From assembly GCA_023382535.1 (NCBI GenBank), contig JAHDWA010000001.1:248001-312000 (forward strand): a stretch of 64,000 nucleotides of DNA, given 5' to 3'. The translations under genes and the position numbers were made by a program. The stretch comes from Anaerolineae bacterium (lineage in GTDB: Bacteria > Chloroflexota > Anaerolineae > 4572-78 > J111). Numbering within the stretch: position 1 is the first letter of the stretch; the number at the start of each line of letters is the position of its first letter. A model generated the notes under the pieces. That model did not search any database, had not been told where the DNA came from, and saw only the letters and a list, made by a program, of their open reading frames with translations. Positions 1-8,508 of this stretch are shown piece by piece.

Positions 1-1549
1 CGTGCAAGAAGGGCCGGGCGTCTTCTCGATAAGCGCCCCAGGCGTTCTCGCCGTCCAGCACTACTGTCAGCACCCGGTCCGGAGCCTGCCCTGAGCCCGT
101 CGAAGGATCGCCGGTCACTCGCCAGGCAAAACGTTCCTTGATCTCCCGCAGGAAGTCCCTCGCTGCCTGTTCGTAATCGGCATAGCCGTAATAGTGGAAA
201 CCGATGGCATCGGACAGGGGGGTGTCGCGGAAGAAGATGCTGAGGACATGTTCTCCCTCTTCAGCGCGGTAGGGTTGGCACAAGATGTCTGGATCGCCAA
301 TATTGTAGCCCCAGCGCCCTGAACGAGCCAATACCCCCTGGTCGGTCGCCAGCCAGCGCACGCCGTGCTGGGCGAAGAAGGGAATGATGAACTGGCTCAC
401 CGCTCCTTCGGCCGGCCACATACCACGCGGGGGCCGTCCGAAGCAGCGCCGGTAGCACTCAACAGCCAGCCGCACCTGGGCTTCGGCGTCCTCAGGCCAG
501 GCGAAGCGAGGCGGATGGGTTGTTCCCGGCCGGTCGAGCGTGGCCCGGTCGGTGTCGACCAGCAAAGGCAGAATGGGATGGTAGAAAGGGGTGGTCGAGA
601 CTTCGATCTGCCCGCGCTCCTGCAAATGGCGATGGATGGGAATCACGGCCCGCATGATCTTATACTGCACGGCAACCATCGCCTCGACATCGGCCACACT
701 GAAATCGCGCCCCTGCTCAACGAAGTGGCGCACCAAGGCAACCTCCCCGGTGACCAGCTTGACCTCCCCGTCGCGGAACTCCTGGCCGAACCAGGCCAGG
801 TTGAACCACATCTGTAAGTCGCGCAGGTCCTGCACACTGAAGCGCCGGCCTTCGCGCCGTTGGATGAACAACTCGTTGTAGCGGGGATGGGGAAAGATCT
901 CGTTGTGCCAGTCGGCGTCGAAGAAGTTGCTCAGGACATACTCGTGCTCATCAGCGGTCAGCGACTCGGCCGGCTTCAGCGTCAACTCGAGCGCGCGGTC
1001 GGTCGCGCCGCGCTCCAGGTAGTCCTCGATTTGCCACAGCAGCGCGGGCGTCAGATTGACGGTCAGGTGGAGACCGGAGTGCCCGGCCACCAGGGCCGCC
1101 ATCGAGTAGTAGTCGCGAATGGCATGGAGCCGCACCCACGGGTGGATATAGCTACCTACCTGGGTTGGGTAGGAGGTATCCTTGTAGATCGGTTGGTGCT
1201 GGTGCCACAGGATGGCCAGGTAAAGTTTGGGCCCGACGCGGAAGGAAGTCGTCGACCCGGTGATCTCACCGTCGGGCGAGCGGCCTTGCACGGTGTAGGT
1301 CACGCGGTCTCCTTTGACGAAGGGGCCGAGCTCGACCTGCCAGTAACTGTTGACGCCTGCGTTGCGCTGCCAGGCGGCCTCAACTCGTCCCTGGATAGTC
1401 GTCCCGTCAGGGCGCTCGACCCCATACCTCACCCAGACCGACTGCCCCAGCTCGACCGGCCAGGCGCCGATCGTCAAAGTAACCGCTTCATCTGGACTCA
1501 CGCGGTATGGCGCACGGGGGGCGTCGGGTGTCAAATGCCAGAGTTCCAT
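1..1549 (-). CDS. Glycoside hydrolase family 57 protein, C-terminus beyond window
   Basis: Open reading frame starting at ATG 1549 and running off the left edge, about 516 codons visible. After an N-terminal beta-rich stretch of roughly 100 residues that may be a carbohydrate-binding domain, the GH57 landmarks appear in order: HQHQP, GQIEVSTTPFYHP, GMWPAEGAVSQ (the Glu at the position of the GH57 nucleophile), a FRDTPLSDAIGF segment and LDGENAW near the edge. GH57 enzymes act on alpha-glucans (amylases, amylopullulanases, branching enzymes); which activity applies here cannot be told. The start lies 35 nt after the pckA stop and has only a weak ribosome site, so co-transcription is likely. 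A dispersed-repeat-like insertion sits just before the LDGENAW motif. Family call is firm, substrate open. Confidence 0.9.
   Translation of the reverse strand, partial: MELWHLTPDAPRAPYRVSPDEAVTLTIGAWPVELGQSVWVRYGVERPDGTTIQGRVEAAWQRNAGVNSYWQVELGPFVKGDRVTYTVQGRSPDGEITGSTTSFRVGPKLYLAILWHQHQPIYKDTSYPTQVGSYIHPWVRLHAIRDYYSMAALVAGHSGLHLTVNLTPALLWQIEDYLERGATDRALELTLKPAESLTADEHEYVLSNFFDADWHNEIFPHPRYNELFIQRREGRRFSVQDLRDLQMWFNLAWFGQEFRDGEVKLVTGEVALVRHFVEQGRDFSVADVEAMVAVQYKIMRAVIPIHRHLQERGQIEVSTTPFYHPILPLLVDTDRATLDRPGTTHPPRFAWPEDAEAQVRLAVECYRRCFGRPPRGMWPAEGAVSQFIIPFFAQHGVRWLATDQGVLARSGRWGYNIGDPDILCQPYRAEEGEHVLSIFFRDTPLSDAIGFHYYGYADYEQAARDFLREIKERFAWRVTGDPSTGSGQAPDRVLTVVLDGENAWGAYREDARPFLH
86..108. repeat. 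Dispersed CCTTCGAC-GGGCTCAGG-type repeat inside the GH57 frame
   Basis: On the minus strand this reads GATCCTTCGACGGGCTCAGG. It resembles a short element recognised from intergenic DNA of many environmental genomes (from memory, not searched). Here it is in frame and adds D-P-S-T-G-S-G-Q-A to a loop of the glycosidase immediately before the conserved GENAW motif. Related variants occur near 5437-5461 inside the HlyD linker and near 15047-15061 inside a small gene. Confidence 0.6.
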
Positions 1550-1583
1550 AGGGCTTGCGTCTTTCCACTTTCAATCCTCATCT

Positions 1584-3188
1584 TCACTTAACTTGCGGCC
1601 CGGCGGCGCGCACGTCATCCGGAACCTGGTCGGCAAAGGATTTGAAATTCTCGACAAACATCCCGGCCAGTTTGCGGGCTTGTGCATCGTAGGCCGTGGG
1701 ATCAGCCCAGGTCTGGCGCGGGTCGAGCACTTCGGTCGGCACGTCAGGGCAGGCGGTGGGGATGGCTACGCCAAAAATCGAGTCGGGCACTGTCGGTACA
1801 TCGGTCAGCGAACCATTGAGCGCGGCATGCACCATTGCCCGCGTGTAACCAATCTTCATCCGCTGACCCACGCCGTAAGGCCCACCACTCCAGCCGGTGT
1901 TGACCAGCCAGACGTTGACCTGGTGCTGCGCAATCTTCTCGCCCAGCAGATTGGCGTACACCGTCGGCGAGAGGACCATAAAGGGCGCGCCAAAGCAGGT
2001 GCTAAAGGTGGCCTGCGGCTCGGTCACGCCTTTCTCTGTACCGGCGACTTTGGCCGTGTAACCGGACAGGAAATGATACATTGCCTGCGCCGGGGTCAGT
2101 TTGGCCATCGGCGGCAGCACACCGAAGGCGTCGGCGGTCAGCATGATGATGTTCTGGGGATGGCCGCCCAGGCCATCGCGGGTGGCATTGGGGATGTGGC
2201 TGATGGGATAGGCGGCGCGGGTGTTTTCGGTCAGCGAGTCGTCATCCAAGTTGAGCCGGCCGGTGTCGCTGTCGAAGGCGACATTTTCCAGGATGGTGCC
2301 AAAGCGGCGGGTGTTTTCGTAGATTTCCGGCTCGGCCTGAGGAGAGAGGCGGATGACTTTGGCGTAGCAGCCGCCTTCAAAGTTGAACACGCCCCGGTCA
2401 CTCCAACCATGCTCGTCGTCGCCGATCAGGGTGCGCTTCGGATCGGCAGATAGGGTGGTCTTGCCCGTCCCGGACAGGCCGAAGAAAACGGCCACGTCGC
2501 CGCCGGGGCCGATGTTGGCCGAGCAGTGCATGGACATTACATGCTGCTGCGGCAGCAGGTAGTTGAGGATGGTGAAGATAGATTTTTTGATTTCGCCGGC
2601 GTACTGGGTACCGCCGATCAGCACCAGCTTTTGCCCAAAGTGGATGACGATAAATACCTCCGAGTGGGTGCCGTCCACTTCAGGGTCAGCGTGGAAACTG
2701 GGCGCGTTGAGCACGGTGAACTGCGGTGTGTGCGTGGCCAACTCTTCCGGTTTAGCCTGGATAAACATATCCCGGGCAAACAGGCTGTGCCAAGCCGTCT
2801 CGGTGATGATCCGAATGGGCAGGCGGTACTGCGGGTCGGCCCCGGCGAAGCAGTCCTGCACAAACAGGTCTTTGCCTTGCAGGTAGGCCAGCAACCGCCG
2901 GTGCAGTGTTTCAAATTGGGCCGGTTCCATGGCCCGGTTGACTTTGCCCCACCAGACTTTGTCGGCGCTGGAGGGTTCGCGCACGACGAACTTATCATTG
3001 GGCGAGCGACCGGTGTGCTGGCCGGTGCGCACCAGCAGCGGGCCGAGGTGGGCCAGCCGGCCCTCGCGGCGGCGAATGGCCTCCTCGTATAGCCGCGGGG
3101 TTGATAGATTCCAGTAGACGGCATTGACATTATGGATGCCGTGCTTTTCTAAACCATACTGACTTTGAAATTTACCTTGTGTTTGCAT
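1584..3188 (-). CDS. pckA: Phosphoenolpyruvate carboxykinase (ATP)
   Basis: Converts oxaloacetate and ATP to PEP, CO2 and ADP, the first step of gluconeogenesis (or the reverse as an anaplerotic step). The 534-residue length is normal for the ATP-dependent family. The P-loop [14 protein letters not shown] and the following [11 protein letters not shown] and [10 protein letters not shown] segments form the PEPCK(ATP) signature; ENVAFD and the [12 protein letters not shown] stretch are also present. I place the start at ATG 3188 (M-Q-T-Q-G-K) because AAAGGAAG lies just upstream; a longer frame to 3251 would add 21 residues without family-like sequence. Stop is TGA at 1584-1586. The neighbour is a GAPDH gene, fitting a gluconeogenic pair. 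Confidence 0.96.
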   Translation of the reverse strand: MQTQGKFQSQYGLEKHGIHNVNAVYWNLSTPRLYEEAIRRREGRLAHLGPLLVRTGQHTGRSPNDKFVVREPSSADKVWWGKVNRAMEPAQFETLHRRLLAYLQGKDLFVQDCFAGADPQYRLPIRIITETAWHSLFARDMFIQAKPEELATHTPQFTVLNAPSFHADPEVDGTHSEVFIVIHFGQKLVLIGGTQYAGEIKKSIFTILNYLLPQQHVMSMHCSANIGPGGDVAVFFGLSGTGKTTLSADPKRTLIGDDEHGWSDRGVFNFEGGCYAKVIRLSPQAEPEIYENTRRFGTILENVAFDSDTGRLNLDDDSLTENTRAAYPISHIPNATRDGLGGHPQNIIMLTADAFGVLPPMAKLTPAQAMYHFLSGYTAKVAGTEKGVTEPQATFSTCFGAPFMVLSPTVYANLLGEKIAQHQVNVWLVNTGWSGGPYGVGQRMKIGYTRAMVHAALNGSLTDVPTVPDSIFGVAIPTACPDVPTEVLDPRQTWADPTAYDAQARKLAGMFVENFKSFADQVPDDVRAAGPQVK

Positions 3189-3284
3189 GAGAAACTTCCT
3201 TTGAAAAAAGTAGCCGGTAGACGGTAGACGGTAGACAGGGGAATTATTCACCCTGCGACCTCACCCCTTCGGGTGCTGGCCGCG

Positions 3285-3333
3285 CCCCTTCGGGCGTCTC
3301 CGAAGGGGGAAAGGGCGTGAACCTTTCCCTTTT
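3285..3333. terminator. Two adjacent hairpins between pckA and GAPDH
   Basis: First stem CCCCTTCGG/CCGAAGGGG (3285-3293 with 3300-3308), six-base loop. Second stem GGGAAAGG/CCTTTCCC (3307-3314 with 3322-3329), followed by TTTT on the plus strand. The T-run faces the wrong way for the minus-strand GAPDH upstream, so a terminator role for that gene is doubtful; the first hairpin could still pause or stop minus-strand transcription. The rest of 3189-3416 shows only a short GGTAGAC triplication near 3215-3235. Confidence 0.4.
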
Positions 3334-3416
3334 CATGATTGGTAGTGCGCCACAGGCTCGTGACGACTCCTAAACGATTTTGATTCTTAAAGGCCCATAA
3401 CGATTACGGCCCAAGA

Positions 3417-4457
3417 TCAGACAATGAACTCGCGGACCATGCCTAGCGCCCGGTCAGTTTTAGCGATGGACGCTGCCCCATTTTTCTCGACCCCGGTCAG
3501 GGCGCGGATGGCGTCAATCGTCTCCGGGATGACGATGGCCTGGTTATAGACCTGGTAGTTGTAGAACAACTCACTGCCGACCACGGTCAGGCCGTCGGCC
3601 CACAAACCCACTTCCCACATGTCGCCGCGTGGCCGATCCAGGTCGGCCATCAGCTCTAGCGTACTATTGAGCGCAACCAACCCATCGGCCATACGTAGGA
3701 AGGCGATCCGTGGGGCGGCCCGGAAGGCGGCTAGCACTTCCTCCTTGTCGGCCGGCCGGGTCAGTTCCACACTCCAGGCGTGGAGGTGACTGTTTGTGTG
3801 TGCAGCTACAACGGCAATGGTAACGACATCCAAATCGGGGATGACCGTCTGGGCATCTGGCCCTTGATGGGAGGGGATGGTCTGCTCCGGGACAACAGTG
3901 TTCATGACCCCGGTGTGGTCGGACTCCCACGGGTCGGTAGCACGGCGCACCAGCACGCCCCTGGCTCTTTTGAGCAGCCCGGCCTTCTGCAACGCGCCCA
4001 GGGTGCGGACGATGCTGGTGGTGTTGCACGAAACTACGCGGGTGGTGTCGCGGCCCAGGGCTGTTTCATAGTTGGCCTGGGCCACAAAGGAGTGGCCGGT
4101 CAGGCTGTGCTTCTCGCCGCCCTGGAAGATGGATTTAACCCCGGCGGCGTGGTATCTGGCCAGGTTGGCCGAAGCCACTTTTTTAGGCGTGGCGTCGGCG
4201 ACCACATCAATCCGGTCGAGTAGCTCGACAAGATTGCCAGCCAGGGGGATGCCGGCGGCGCTCATGGAGTCGGCCGCCGTCGGCGTAGCGGCGAAGACCG
4301 GGTAACCTTTCTCGACGGCGACCTTGATGCGCCAATCACTGACCACATCGGCCACGCCGACCAGTTCCATATCTTCTTGTGCTGCCACTGCATCGGCGAT
4401 ACGTTTGCCGATGACGCCATAGCCGTTGACGGCCACACGAATTTTTTGATGAGACAT
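3417..4457 (-). CDS. gap: Type II (archaeal-type) glyceraldehyde-3-phosphate dehydrogenase
   Basis: 346 residues. The N-terminal Rossmann motif VNGYGVIGKRIADAV and the catalytic segment SCNTTSIVRTLGAL match the archaeal phosphorylating GAPDH family (SCNTT with the catalytic Cys) rather than the usual bacterial GapA, which has SCTTN. The family converts glyceraldehyde-3-phosphate to 1,3-bisphosphoglycerate with NAD(P)+ and often works in the gluconeogenic direction. The start is well supported by GAGGAGG seven bases before the ATG. Next to pckA, a gluconeogenic role is the simplest inference. Family members occur in some Chloroflexota, so transfer from archaea, if it happened, need not be recent. 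Confidence 0.93.
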   Translation of the reverse strand: MSHQKIRVAVNGYGVIGKRIADAVAAQEDMELVGVADVVSDWRIKVAVEKGYPVFAATPTAADSMSAAGIPLAGNLVELLDRIDVVADATPKKVASANLARYHAAGVKSIFQGGEKHSLTGHSFVAQANYETALGRDTTRVVSCNTTSIVRTLGALQKAGLLKRARGVLVRRATDPWESDHTGVMNTVVPEQTIPSHQGPDAQTVIPDLDVVTIAVVAAHTNSHLHAWSVELTRPADKEEVLAAFRAAPRIAFLRMADGLVALNSTLELMADLDRPRGDMWEVGLWADGLTVVGSELFYNYQVYNQAIVIPETIDAIRALTGVEKNGAASIAKTDRALGMVREFIV

Positions 4458-4549
4458 TTTTACCTCCTCAGATGAGTTTTATTTTACCCCAGATGTGAAG
4501 ATTGGGGAGAGAATGACAAAATGTTAGAAAGGGCCTCTTACCGTGAGAC

Positions 4550-4666
4550 TTATCCTTTTTCACCAGGCCGGCGAACCGGCACAGGGATCGGTTGATAGAC
4601 CGGACGGGCGGCCAATAAGGTGGCCATCACCCCGGTGATGAGTATTATCGTTAGTATAATTGTCAT
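4550..4666 (-). CDS. Small single-helix membrane protein (38 aa)
   Basis: ATG 4666 to TAA 4550. A hydrophobic N-terminus (about residues 2-20, MTIILTIILITGVMATLLA) is followed by a Pro/Arg-rich tail. A clear GGAGG lies nine bases upstream of the ATG. No family recognised. The good ribosome site and membrane-helix composition support it, but the length alone makes it uncertain. Confidence 0.4.
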   Translation of the reverse strand: MTIILTIILITGVMATLLAARPVYQPIPVPVRRPGEKG

Positions 4667-4771
4667 GACGATCCTCCAGAACCAATGACAAACTCATTGT
4701 ATCACCTGGTCCGGTTGGCGAACAGGGTCATTTAGACCGGAGTCGCCCCCGCCTTTTGGCTCGCTGTGCAT

Positions 4772-4789
4772 ATAGGTGGAATCACCTAT
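4772..4789. repeat. Small perfect inverted repeat ATAGGTG-N4-CACCTAT
   Basis: Seven-base arms with four-base spacer in the 205-bp stretch 4667-4871 that otherwise shows nothing I can name. It could be a regulator site or a weak hairpin. Confidence 0.3.
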
Positions 4790-4871
4790 TAACATCCAGG
4801 AAAACACGGTGGCTCTGGAAGTGGAACGGCACCGGCAAAAACTATGTACCGGCTGATGAGACTTTGTCAAT

Positions 4872-5126
4872 TCACCAGTTCCCCAGCCCCTTGGGACGCA
4901 GTAAAGCCCGTTTCCATGAAGCCATTCGCGGCAGTAAATAGGGCCACAGCCGATGCGAGTAATAGGCTGGAAAAACCGGCACGCCCAGGGCATCACCGAG
5001 GATCAACACCATGAGGACTGTATCTAATTCAGCCCGCTGTCGCATGAGTTCCCGGGTCATGCCATAGGTAGAGGAATGATAGCAGAAATCAATAACGGCT
5101 TGGCCGATTTTGCGGATGAACCACAT
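4872..5126 (-). CDS. Hypothetical small protein, 84 aa
   Basis: Starts at ATG 5126 with AAAGGAAA upstream. The sequence is protein-like: an N-terminal stretch with Arg/Lys, a central segment TVLMVLILGDALGVPVFPAYYS that may be membrane-associated, then a basic C-terminus ending KGLGNW. It lies 25 bases after the SH3b remnant of the last efflux gene, so it could be the end of that operon. I do not recognise the family. Confidence 0.55.
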   Translation of the reverse strand: MWFIRKIGQAVIDFCYHSSTYGMTRELMRQRAELDTVLMVLILGDALGVPVFPAYYSHRLWPYLLPRMASWKRALLRPKGLGNW

Positions 5127-5151
5127 CTATCGTTATTTTCCTTTGCGTTAG

Positions 5152-5333
5152 CTATCTGATCGCCACATAGGTGGGACTGCCCGAAATCCAGCCGATCTTT
5201 TCAGCGGCGGGCAGCCGGACTTGCAACCAGCCGATGTCTGGGTCAACCTCGATCACGGTTACGATGTTCCCTTGGGTCAGGGTGGCGATGACTGGATAAT
5301 CAATGCCAGGCGCGCTGCGCACGTTCAACCCCC
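5152..5333 (-). pseudogene. Bacterial SH3 (SH3b) domain, detached by frameshift from the HlyD-like protein
   Basis: The frame from about 5333 to TAG 5152 reads LNVRSAPGIDYPVIATLTQG, then GWLQVRLP and GWISGSPTYV, a textbook SH3b domain. It has no start codon of its own. The preceding HlyD-like gene stops at 5325 within the same stretch. One extra base in the five-C run at 5329-5333 (five Gs on the coding strand) would give SPGGLNVRSAPG and a continuous protein. SH3b domains usually bind cell-wall peptides. It is either a sequencing error in a homopolymer, a real mutation, or a slippage site. Confidence 0.75.
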
Positions 5334-6866
5334 AGGCGATGTGATCTCGGCCTGAGTCATTGGGGCGGCTTCAGGTTGGAGGGGCGGAGGGTTGGAGGGT
5401 TGGAAGGCTTCGTCCTGCCCACGCTCTGCGCGCCTTTGGCTCGGATCAGGCTCAGCCCGAAGGGTCGGCGTGGCGGTGGGTTGCAAGGTTGGGGTGGCGA
5501 AGGAGAGAGGGGTCGGAAGGTTGGTGGGTTTGTTCTCACTCTTCCAATCCTCCACTCCTCCATTTTTCCACGCTTCCACGCTTCCACGCTTCCAGGCTTC
5601 CAAAATTGCGTCGGCCGGCATGCCGGGTTTCAAGCGTTGATCGGCATTGTTCAATTTAATTTTGACGGCAAAGACCAGGTTGACCCGCTCCTCCGGCGTT
5701 TGGACATTGCGGGGGGTGAAATCGGCTTCGTGGGCGATAAAGCTCACCGTGCCTTCAAACGCTTCGCCGGGGTAGGCGTCCACGTAGACCCGGGCCTTTT
5801 GCCCGATTTTGACCTGGCCAATCTGGGTTTCGGGGAGGTAAACAGTCAGGTCTACGGTGTCAATGTTATTAAGCTCCAGCAATATCGCGCCAGGAGCCGC
5901 TAACTCGCCGGGGTTGAGCAGTTTCCGGCCGATCAGGCCATCGCGTGGAGCGATGAGGGTCTGTTTGGCCAGCCGGACGTCCACGGTCGCCAGGGCGGCC
6001 TCGGCCTCCAGCACCTGGGCCTGGGCCACGGCGATGTCTTCTGGGGTTGGATCGGCCTTGACGGCGGTCAGGTTGGCTACGGCGGCCAGTACGGCGGCTT
6101 CGGCTTGCCGATAGGCCGCTGCAGCGGCATTGGCCTGGGCGATGAGGGGTAAGGGCCGCTCACGCAGCCGGACTAAGTATTCGACCTGCTGTTTGGCCCC
6201 GGCCAGGGCCACTTCGGCCATCTCGACACCGGTCTGGGCCGCTTGGAAGCGATATTGGGCCGCTTGACCCTGCACCAGCCCCTCATTACCGCCCAGGACG
6301 GTCGTTTGATTGCGGCTGGCGGCCTCGGCCTGGATCTCCATCTGTTTCAAATTGACCTGGGCCATTTCCAGATTGCGTTCAGCCTCGGTCACCCTGGCTC
6401 GAGCCTGGTTAATTCTGGCATCCAGTTCATAAGGATCATCGGCCTGGGCCTTGGCTCTCTGCCAGATCAACCTGGCTCCCTCCTGGGCCACTTCGGCCTG
6501 GGCCAGTTGGGCCTGGGCGGCCGCCACCTCCTCCGGCCGGGCCGAGGCGCTGGCTAACTCCAGGTTGGCTTGGGCCGTCGCCAGAGCAGTTTCTAGCTGC
6601 GTCCGTTGGGCCAGTAGGTCGGCCTGCTCTAACTCGACCAAAGCTTGGCCGGCTGTGACCTCGTCCCCCTCATCCACCTTCAGCTCAAGGATGCGTCCGC
6701 CCAACTCGGCGGTGATGGCGACCGTTTCAGCCTCGATGGTGCCGGAGCCGGTCAGGGTAGTTGGTTCTAAGGCAGCCACCGGAGTTGTTATGCCAAATTG
6801 CATGAACCACCAGTAGCCACCGCCGATAGTGATTAATAGGATGATGATAGAGATAATACGTTTCAT
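5325..6866 (-). CDS. HlyD/MFP-type ABC exporter adaptor with low-complexity tail
   Basis: Periplasmic-adaptor-like subunit of the adjacent ABC-2 exporter. N-terminal membrane anchor (about residues 1-20, IISIIILLITIGGGYWWFM), lipoyl/barrel half GTIEAETVAITAELGGRIL, a long Ala/Gln-rich coiled coil (about 65-290), then the returning half LIAPRDGLIGRKLLNPGELA and YVDAYPGEAFEGTVSFIAHEADFTP in two parts. The tail after PGMPADAI (about 80 residues) is coded by imperfect GGAAGCGT and GGTTGGAGG minisatellites and ends at a frameshift before an SH3b domain. Start at ATG 6866 (MKRIIS) has AGAGG upstream; a TTG at 6881 is less likely. In a monoderm-like cell the adaptor would reach the wall, which would suit an SH3b tail. 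Confidence 0.88.
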   Translation of the reverse strand: MKRIISIIILLITIGGGYWWFMQFGITTPVAALEPTTLTGSGTIEAETVAITAELGGRILELKVDEGDEVTAGQALVELEQADLLAQRTQLETALATAQANLELASASARPEEVAAAQAQLAQAEVAQEGARLIWQRAKAQADDPYELDARINQARARVTEAERNLEMAQVNLKQMEIQAEAASRNQTTVLGGNEGLVQGQAAQYRFQAAQTGVEMAEVALAGAKQQVEYLVRLRERPLPLIAQANAAAAAYRQAEAAVLAAVANLTAVKADPTPEDIAVAQAQVLEAEAALATVDVRLAKQTLIAPRDGLIGRKLLNPGELAAPGAILLELNNIDTVDLTVYLPETQIGQVKIGQKARVYVDAYPGEAFEGTVSFIAHEADFTPRNVQTPEERVNLVFAVKIKLNNADQRLKPGMPADAILEAWKRGSVEAWKNGGVEDWKSENKPTNLPTPLSFATPTLQPTATPTLRAEPDPSQRRAERGQDEAFQPSNPPPLQPEAAPMTQAEITSPGG

Positions 6867-6913
6867 TGTTGCACCTCTCAAAAGGGAGTAGGGAAGTAGA
6901 GCAGGGGAGCGGA

Positions 6914-6985
6914 GGAGCAGGGGTGCAGGGGAGAATCTTGCTTAAGTCTCTCCCTTGCCCCTCTGCGCCCCTGCACCCCTGCTCC
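6914..6985. repeat. 18-bp inverted repeat of GGAGCAGGGGTGCAGGGG type
   Basis: Left arm 6914-6931 and right arm 6968-6985 are perfect complements, in the gap between the two adaptor genes. The AGCAGGGG unit recurs inside the ABC ATPase linker at about 11840-11925, so this is a local minisatellite family rather than a one-off terminator. Confidence 0.6.
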
Positions 6986-6998
6986 CTTACTCCCTACT

Positions 6999-8393
6999 TC
7001 ATAATTCCGGTCCTTCCGCGAAGATAGCGTCGGCCGGCATGCCGGGTTTCAAGCGTTGATCTTCATTTTCTAATTTGATTTTGACGGCAAAAACGGTATT
7101 GGCCCGCTCTTCTTGGGTCTGGATGTTTTTGGGCGTAAATTCGGCTTCATCGCTGATGTAGGTGACGCGGCCGGTAAACGGCTCGCCCGGAAACGTATCT
7201 ACGAAGACCTTCACCTTTTGCCCAAGTGTGACCTGGCCAATATCCGGTTCAGGCACGTAGACGGTCAGGGTCAAGTCGGTTAAGTCGGCCAGGGTCAGCA
7301 GCGGAGTGCCTGGCACGGCCGTCTCGCCTTCATGGGCTGTCCGTTCAACGACCCAGCCGGCCAGCGGGGCGACCAGGGTGTATTTCTCACGTTGAACCTG
7401 CAGAGCGGCCAGGTTAGCTTCAGCTCGTTTGACCTGGGCCTCGGCCACCGCCACCTGTTCCGTACGGGGGCCGGCCTTCAGAATCTGAAGTTGGGCTTTA
7501 GCGACTTCCACCTCGGCCAGAGCGGTCTGGTAGGCCGCTTCGGCCTGGGCTACCTGAAGCTGCGCTTCCTGGGGGTCGTTTCTGAGGCGCAGCAAATCAT
7601 TCAAGGCAATTTCGGTATCATTCCGTTCAGCCCCGGCGCTATTCAGGTCAACCCAGGCCGCCCACATGTCGGCCCCGGCGTAATTCCAGGCCACGCCGGT
7701 ATCCTGTTTCGCCCCCTCCGGGAAGTCGTAGTGTCCGCTGATCTTGTCACCCCCGGGCAGTTTGACCGACCAGTCCTGGCCCGCCTGGGTTTTGTCCCAC
7801 TGCTGCTTTCTTAGCTCCCACATGGCCTCCCCGGCATCTTTCAAGGGGGTGGCATAGGCAATTTTCAGCTCGGCCAATTTCAAAGCCGTGCGGGCCGCGT
7901 CAATCTGCCGATCCAACTCTTGCGGATTGTCGCGCAGGGTGATGGCGTCTTGCCATTGGGTGTAGGCGGCGGCCGCCTTGGCTTCGGCGACGGCGACAGC
8001 GGCTTCAGCCTTGGCGATCTCTTCAGCCCGTACCCCGGCCTCTATTTTGGCCAGTTGGGCTTGGGTGGTCGCAATTTTGGCTTCGGCTTGCCGTATGTCT
8101 GCCTCTATCAGGGCGGTGTCCAGTTCAATCAGGATCTGACCCGCCTGAACGAAATCACCCTCGTCAGCGGTAATTTGGGTAATCCGCCCTTGGGTTTCGG
8201 CCGCCACGTTCGTCTCGTCGGCTTCGATGTAGCCGGAGCCGATGAGCCCGCCTTGGGCTTGGGCCTCGTCAAGCAGGCCCCACTTCAATTGAAGGGGGAT
8301 GAACACGCCGGGGTTCTGGCTGACATAGCTATAGCCGCCCAGGGCGCCAACAATCAACAAGATAATGATTAAAATCTTTATGTTACGTTTCAT
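6999..8393 (-). CDS. HlyD/MFP-type ABC exporter adaptor
   Basis: 464 residues, paralogous to the next gene downstream. N-terminal anchor (about 4-22, NIKILIIILLIVGALGGYS), split lipoyl motif (GYIEADETNVAAETQGRIT near the N-terminus and VAPLAGWVVERTAHEGETAV later), Ala-rich coiled-coil hairpin between, then the same YISDEAEFTPKNIQTQEER barrel and PGMPADAIF end. The hairpin tip (about residues 195-260) carries a Trp/Gly/Asp-rich insert containing WSVKLPGGDKISGHYDFPEG that the sister protein lacks. Start at ATG 8393 has TTGGAGG upstream. Two different adaptors in one operon suggest a heteromeric adaptor ring. Confidence 0.9.
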   Translation of the reverse strand: MKRNIKILIIILLIVGALGGYSYVSQNPGVFIPLQLKWGLLDEAQAQGGLIGSGYIEADETNVAAETQGRITQITADEGDFVQAGQILIELDTALIEADIRQAEAKIATTQAQLAKIEAGVRAEEIAKAEAAVAVAEAKAAAAYTQWQDAITLRDNPQELDRQIDAARTALKLAELKIAYATPLKDAGEAMWELRKQQWDKTQAGQDWSVKLPGGDKISGHYDFPEGAKQDTGVAWNYAGADMWAAWVDLNSAGAERNDTEIALNDLLRLRNDPQEAQLQVAQAEAAYQTALAEVEVAKAQLQILKAGPRTEQVAVAEAQVKRAEANLAALQVQREKYTLVAPLAGWVVERTAHEGETAVPGTPLLTLADLTDLTLTVYVPEPDIGQVTLGQKVKVFVDTFPGEPFTGRVTYISDEAEFTPKNIQTQEERANTVFAVKIKLENEDQRLKPGMPADAIFAEGPEL

Positions 8394-8415
8394 CTTTTAC
8401 CTCCAAGATAGTTAC

Positions 8416-8505
8416 AGGGTAGCAGGTTGCAGGGTAGCAGGTTGCAAGACCTCTATTACCTGCCACTTTGCTACTTGCTACTTTGCTACTTGCTACTCTG
8501 CTACT
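8416..8505. repeat. Minisatellite in operon spacer
   Basis: AGGGTAGCAGGTTGC is repeated exactly twice (8416-8430, 8431-8445), followed by inverted TTGCTACTTTGCTAC units to about 8505. The block can fold into several hairpins between the permease and adaptor genes. Confidence 0.6.
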
Positions 8506-8508
8506 TTG

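Noticed and set aside
365..1591. Long plus-strand ORFs over the GH57 gene
   Set aside because: They are antisense to a clear GH57 protein and have composition typical of GC-rich shadow frames, with no ribosome site.
3211..3240. GGTAGAC triplet repeats, possible small CRISPR or array
   Set aside because: Only three seven-base units without spacers.
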